NCBI GenBank assembly: GCA_006218025.1
Contig: VBWA01000026.1
Location: forward strand, 1 to 50,105
Direction of reading: 5' to 3'
Source: Rhodocyclaceae bacterium
Lineage (GTDB): Bacteria > Pseudomonadota > Gammaproteobacteria > Burkholderiales > Rhodocyclaceae
DNA length: 50,105 nt
Positions 46,228 to 50,105 of this stretch are shown piece after piece (positions within the stretch are counted from its first letter, which is position 1; each line of letters starts with the position of its first letter). Made by a program: the position numbers and the translations under genes. Below the pieces are notes generated by a model. It was given only the letters and a program-made list of their open reading frames with translations. It ran no database searches and was not told the DNA's origin.

Positions 46228-46452
46228 ATGAAGAGCACACTGACTTCGCGCGGCCAGACCGTGGTGCCGGCGGATATCCGCCGGCAGTTCGGCCTCACGC
46301 CGGCAGACGGCCTGGAATGGCTGGTGGAGGGCGCGACGATACGCGTGGTGCCGGTACGGCGCGACCCGGTGGCGGCCTTTCGCGGCCAGGGCAAGGGCGG
46401 CGCGGTCAAGCGATTGCTGGCGGAACGCAAGGCGGATCGGGCGCGCGAGTGA
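46228..46452 (+). CDS. AbrB/MazE-type antitoxin
   Basis: 74 residues from ATG 46228 (or 79 from GTG 46213). SpoVT/AbrB swapped-hairpin DNA-binding domain: KSTLTSRGQTVVPADIRRQFGLTPADGLEWLVEG; in pieces, TSRGQTVVPADIR and GLTPADGLEW. The basic C-terminal tail (KRLLAERKADRARE) would contact the toxin. Overlaps the PIN toxin gene by GTGA. Confidence 0.88.
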   Translation: MKSTLTSRGQTVVPADIRRQFGLTPADGLEWLVEGATIRVVPVRRDPVAAFRGQGKGGAVKRLLAERKADRARE

Positions 46453-46850
46453 AGCGCTGGCTGCTCGACACCTCGGCCCTGCTTGCCTTGCGTGACGACG
46501 AGGCAGGGGCCGACCGGGTCGCGGCGCTGCTGAATCAGGCCCAGACCAGGCGTGCCGAGTGTTACGGCTGTTTCATGTCCCTGATGGAAGTCTATTACCG
46601 GGTCTGGAAGGACGAGGGCGAGGCTGCCGGACGCCTGGCCTACGAGCAATGCCTGTCCTTGCCGATCGAATGGCTGCACGAGTCCCCGGGGCTGCTGGAG
46701 GCAGCGGCCGCGATCAAGGCGACCAACGCCTTGTCGCTGGCCGACGCATGGATCGCGGCGGCGGCAAGCCTCGCCGGCGCGACGCTGGTGCACAAGGATC
46801 CGGAGTTCGCGGCGCTCAAACTGAAGCAGGAAGTGCTGCCGCTCAAATAG
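46449..46850 (+). CDS. PIN-domain toxin (VapC-like)
   Basis: 133 residues. PIN RNase with acidic metal-binding residues: Asp in LLDTSALLAL, Glu in SLMEVYYR, and Asp in ALSLADAWIAAAA and KDPEFAALK. GTG 46449 overlaps the antitoxin stop. The pair appears complete. Confidence 0.9.
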   Translation: MKRWLLDTSALLALRDDEAGADRVAALLNQAQTRRAECYGCFMSLMEVYYRVWKDEGEAAGRLAYEQCLSLPIEWLHESPGLLEAAAAIKATNALSLADAWIAAAASLAGATLVHKDPEFAALKLKQEVLPLK

Positions 46851-46867
46851 CTGGAGCGGTCGCTTTC

Positions 46868-46893
46868 GGCGTGCCGCCAGCGCCGACTTTTGC
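46868..46893 (+). repeat. Dispersed repeat, copy h, in the gap after the PIN gene
   Basis: CCGCCAGCGCCGACTTTTGC preceded by GGCGTG. The gap 46851-47180 otherwise has no gene I can support; an open frame after the repeat (LAGSGQPDNLVQAFAYLRQQ) lacks a start and may be a remnant. Confidence 0.7.
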
Positions 46894-47180
46894 GGTCGAA
46901 CTGGCTGGTTCAGGCCAGCCGGACAATCTGGTTCAGGCGTTCGCATACCTGCGCCAGCAGGACATCCGGCAACTTTCCGAGCTGCACATGGGAAGCCTTG
47001 CTGCCAGGGGATATTGACGCCTTCGGCGAATGCCGTCTGATGCCCGTGCGGAAGGGAGCAAAACGTCACGGACCTGGGCTGCCGCCTCTGTGGAGTATGC
47101 TTACGACAAACAATTCATGGCGACTCTTTTGGCAATATTCTGCGGATTGTTCCTAACGACTAAATGGCGAGGCAAGGATC

Positions 47181-47447
47181 ATGCATCTGAACTGGAGATC
47201 TTCGGGACGGCCGGGTGATTTTGAAGCGCGAACGGAAATCGGCATCTACAAGCTCATGGTCCTTCCCCTGGGTTGTGCAGCCGCGTTCCATTCGCCGGAC
47301 ACCGGGTTTTTCGACATCAATTCCAAGCCGGGCGTAAGCCTCGAGCAGGCAAAGGAATTGGCCGAAAAGGACTACGAAGCGCGCCGGCTGGCAACCTTGG
47401 AGAGGCTGCGACACGAGGACCCGCGGCTGAAAAACGGGTTTCGATGA
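47181..47447 (+). CDS. Hypothetical protein
   Basis: 88 residues, acidic/basic mixed, no membrane segment. FEARTEIGIYKLMVLPLGCAAAFHS and a helical charged end (LEQAKELAEKDYEARRLATLERLRHEDP). A weak RBS (AAGG at 47173-47176) is present. I do not recognise a family; codon pattern is plausible. Convergent with the SIR2-like gene. Confidence 0.45.
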   Translation: MHLNWRSSGRPGDFEARTEIGIYKLMVLPLGCAAAFHSPDTGFFDINSKPGVSLEQAKELAEKDYEARRLATLERLRHEDPRLKNGFR

Positions 47448-47530
47448 GGTCGGGTTGCCCATCCCGATCTTGATGAGGCCGACATTCTGGGCAAGCGCCG
47501 ACGCCACTTGCGCGGCGTAGCGCCGCACCT

Positions 47531-48391
47531 TCACCCGGCGGCAAGCTCCACGCTCCACTCCTGCAGCAAATTCCCAACCGTCGCCTCGACAATCCCTATC
47601 CCCTGTCTTGCGCAGAAGCGCCGTTCCTTGTCGGTCGGCTCGGCGATCAGGGCCCAGCCGGAAGGTTCCGTGGCCGCTGAGTAGATCAGGTCGGAAAGAA
47701 CCATGCGCTCGGAATCGCGGTCGAGGCGCATGCCGAGCAGCAGGTAGCGCTTGCCTTTGCGCCTGGCCTTGACGAAGCCCGGCACCGCGAAGCCGCCCAT
47801 GAGTTCGGTGATGTAATCGACATAATCGGCATCCGAGGCGATGTAGCTGGACATCGGCAGCGGTGAGCCCATCGGCTTGAACAGGACGGGCAGGCTGGGG
47901 TCGGCCTGCGCCGGGTCGATCTCGGCATAGCTGTCGCCATCGTGGGCGAACAGCTTGAAGCGGTAGTCGGTGCCGCCGATGCGTGCGCAGCCGAGGATCA
48001 GCAGGTGCGGCAGGTGGGCGTAGCTGTCCTGCAGCTGCGTGTCGCGGTTGATGTCGATGACGTAGGGCGGGGCGATTGCGGCGAGCCAGTCGTGCAGGGC
48101 GGCGCGCGTCCATTTGCCGGTGCCGTAGGTCGTGTCGAGGAAGCGCGTGACGGCGCTGCGGCCGCGCTTGAGTTCGATGTTCATCGCGGCGCGGGGGAAT
48201 TCGTACATGAGTTTCGGCGCCATCGGCTGGCCGTTGTTCATGGCCAGGATCAGTTGTTCGCCGGTGGCCGGGATTGGCCGCCCGTCGAGTTTCGATCTGA
48301 CGTCGGCGAGGACGCCGGGGCCGAGATAGGGAACGATGCTGCCGTCGGTGAGGCCGGCCTGCCACCGGTCGAGGAGTTCGCTGGGGATCAT
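47531..48391 (-). CDS. SIR2-like protein next to draT
   Basis: 286 residues. The N-terminal SIVPYLGPGVL (residues 18-28) resembles the NAD-binding G-G loop of SIR2-type proteins (SIR2_2-like group), and HLPHLLILGCARIGGTDYRF and the KRYLLLGMRLDRDSERMVLSDL segment fit that fold. The catalytic His of deacetylases is not obvious. Minus strand, downstream of draT (224 bases with a repeat between). It has its own GG-N10-GC element and a TGT-N10-ACA site, so it is probably in the NifA regulon. It may use or bind NAD, the same molecule DraT consumes; function unknown. Confidence 0.7.
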   Translation of the reverse strand: MIPSELLDRWQAGLTDGSIVPYLGPGVLADVRSKLDGRPIPATGEQLILAMNNGQPMAPKLMYEFPRAAMNIELKRGRSAVTRFLDTTYGTGKWTRAALHDWLAAIAPPYVIDINRDTQLQDSYAHLPHLLILGCARIGGTDYRFKLFAHDGDSYAEIDPAQADPSLPVLFKPMGSPLPMSSYIASDADYVDYITELMGGFAVPGFVKARRKGKRYLLLGMRLDRDSERMVLSDLIYSAATEPSGWALIAEPTDKERRFCARQGIGIVEATVGNLLQEWSVELAAG

Positions 48392-48423
48392 TGTTGTGTG
48401 CTCCGGGTTGGGTAGGCGTGCTC

Positions 48424-48442
48424 GTGCAAGAAGCGCACCTGG
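48424..48442 (-). promoter_or_regulatory. Candidate sigma54 promoter of the SIR2-like gene
   Basis: Minus strand AGGTGCGCTTCTTGCA: GG (plus CC 48438-48439) and GC (48426-48427) 10 bases apart, with a perfect TTGCA at -12 but a weak -24 (AGGTGC). The transcript would begin near 48414, 23 bases before the start codon, with CGGAG between. Confidence 0.55.
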
Positions 48443-48480
48443 CGGGGAAGGCCCGTGTTGGCAAGGGGTTCCCGGCCGAT

Positions 48481-48524
48481 TGTCGGACTTGCTACAAGAA
48501 AGTCGGCGCTGGTAATACGGTGGC
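48481..48524. repeat. Dispersed repeat, copy i, with NifA-site pattern
   Basis: TGTCGGACTTGCTACA at 48481-48496 is an exact TGT-N10-ACA, directly followed by the repeat core in reverse orientation (AAAGTCGGCGCTGG, 48499-48512). The unit aligns over about 46 bases with the complement of copy e before rnfG. It stands about 45 bases upstream of the -24 of the SIR2-like gene. Confidence 0.6.
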
Positions 48525-48529
48525 CGATA

Positions 48530-48599
48530 CGTCATTCCGGCGGAAGCCGGAATCCAGTGCGGCGCCGCTACTGGATTCCGGGTCAAGCCCGGAATGACG
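48530..48599. repeat. Inverted repeat between draT and the SIR2-like gene
   Basis: Arms 48530-48558 and 48570-48599 (GTCATTCCGGCGGAAGCCGG and the related complement) form a long hairpin. GTCATTCC/GGAATGAC repeats of this sort are widespread in proteobacteria. May end draT transcription. Confidence 0.8.
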
Positions 48600-48615
48600 G
48601 GTGCACGGTTGCCGA

Positions 48616-50105
<1,490 letters not shown>

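Noticed and set aside
46559-47017. Open frame overlapping the PIN gene
   Set aside because: It lies in another frame of the PIN toxin and runs through a repeat copy; no start or domain supports it.

Overview
The window looks like a chromosomal segment of a diazotrophic betaproteobacterium. Rhodocyclales-like is my best guess, inferred from gene content, high GC and gene order, not from any database search. Most of it is GC-rich, dense and operonic. The exception is about 22.0-27.5 kb, which is visibly more AT-rich and carries accessory genes.

Layout. 0.1-4.9 kb: urease operon ureB-ureC-(alpha/beta hydrolase)-ureE-ureF-ureG; ureA and ureD must lie outside. ureC carries an in-frame repeat insertion. 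4.9-8.1 kb: secreted TrmO-like protein, orphan TRAP binding protein, a broken duplicate of a transglutaminase 3' end, and a divergent VOC/TetR pair. 8.1-14.8 kb (minus): the Anbu operon (circularly permuted ATP-grasp, alpha-E protein, Anbu proteasome-like peptidase, transglutaminase/DUF2126). 15-17.7 kb: YgiD-type dioxygenase and a 7TM diguanylate cyclase. 17.9-22 kb: nifV-cysE-TPR gene-nifW-nifZ-nifM behind a sigma54-type promoter. 22-24.6 kb: toxin-antitoxin cluster (two related RHH antitoxin genes in direct repeat, MqsRA, an orphan CcdA-like antitoxin, a ParE/RHH pair). 24.9-27.4 kb: two integron gene cassettes with recognisable attC sites but no integrase, coding for an HNH protein and an Abi/UG-type reverse transcriptase (frameshifted). 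27.6-33.5 kb (minus): a permuted rnf operon G-E-rseC-A-B-C-D-H. 33.8-37.8 kb: nifL-nifA-nifF-nifZ-like. 38-39.5 kb: TM2 protein and a beta-barrel protein. 39.6-44.9 kb: nifB-fdxN-nitrogenase-associated protein-flavodiiron protein-2Fe-2S ferredoxin-FeSII (Shethna)-draG. 45-47.4 kb: periplasmic aspartic protease, hemerythrin, AbrB/PIN pair. 47.5-50.1 kb: a SIR2-like gene, draT (minus), and the start of nifH (plus, cut by the window end).

How it works together. NifL/NifA would sense N and O2/redox status and activate sigma54 promoters; GG-N10-GC elements are visible before nifV, rnfG, nifB, nifH and the SIR2-like gene. TGT-N10-ACA upstream activator sites stand before rnfG, nifB, nifH and the SIR2-like gene. 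Rnf, NifF and several ferredoxins supply electrons. NifV makes homocitrate and NifB the cofactor core. DraT/DraG switch NifH by ADP-ribosylation. FeSII, the flavodiiron protein and possibly hemerythrin give O2 protection.

Main discoveries: (1) a two-cassette integron fragment whose boundaries can be fixed to the base; (2) a short dispersed repeat, about nine copies, found between genes and in frame inside genes (ureF, nifA linker, nifB linker, rnfC tail, transglutaminase); two extended copies carry the NifA-site pattern upstream of nif-type promoters; (3) a SIR2-like gene next to draT with its own apparent NifA/sigma54 promoter.
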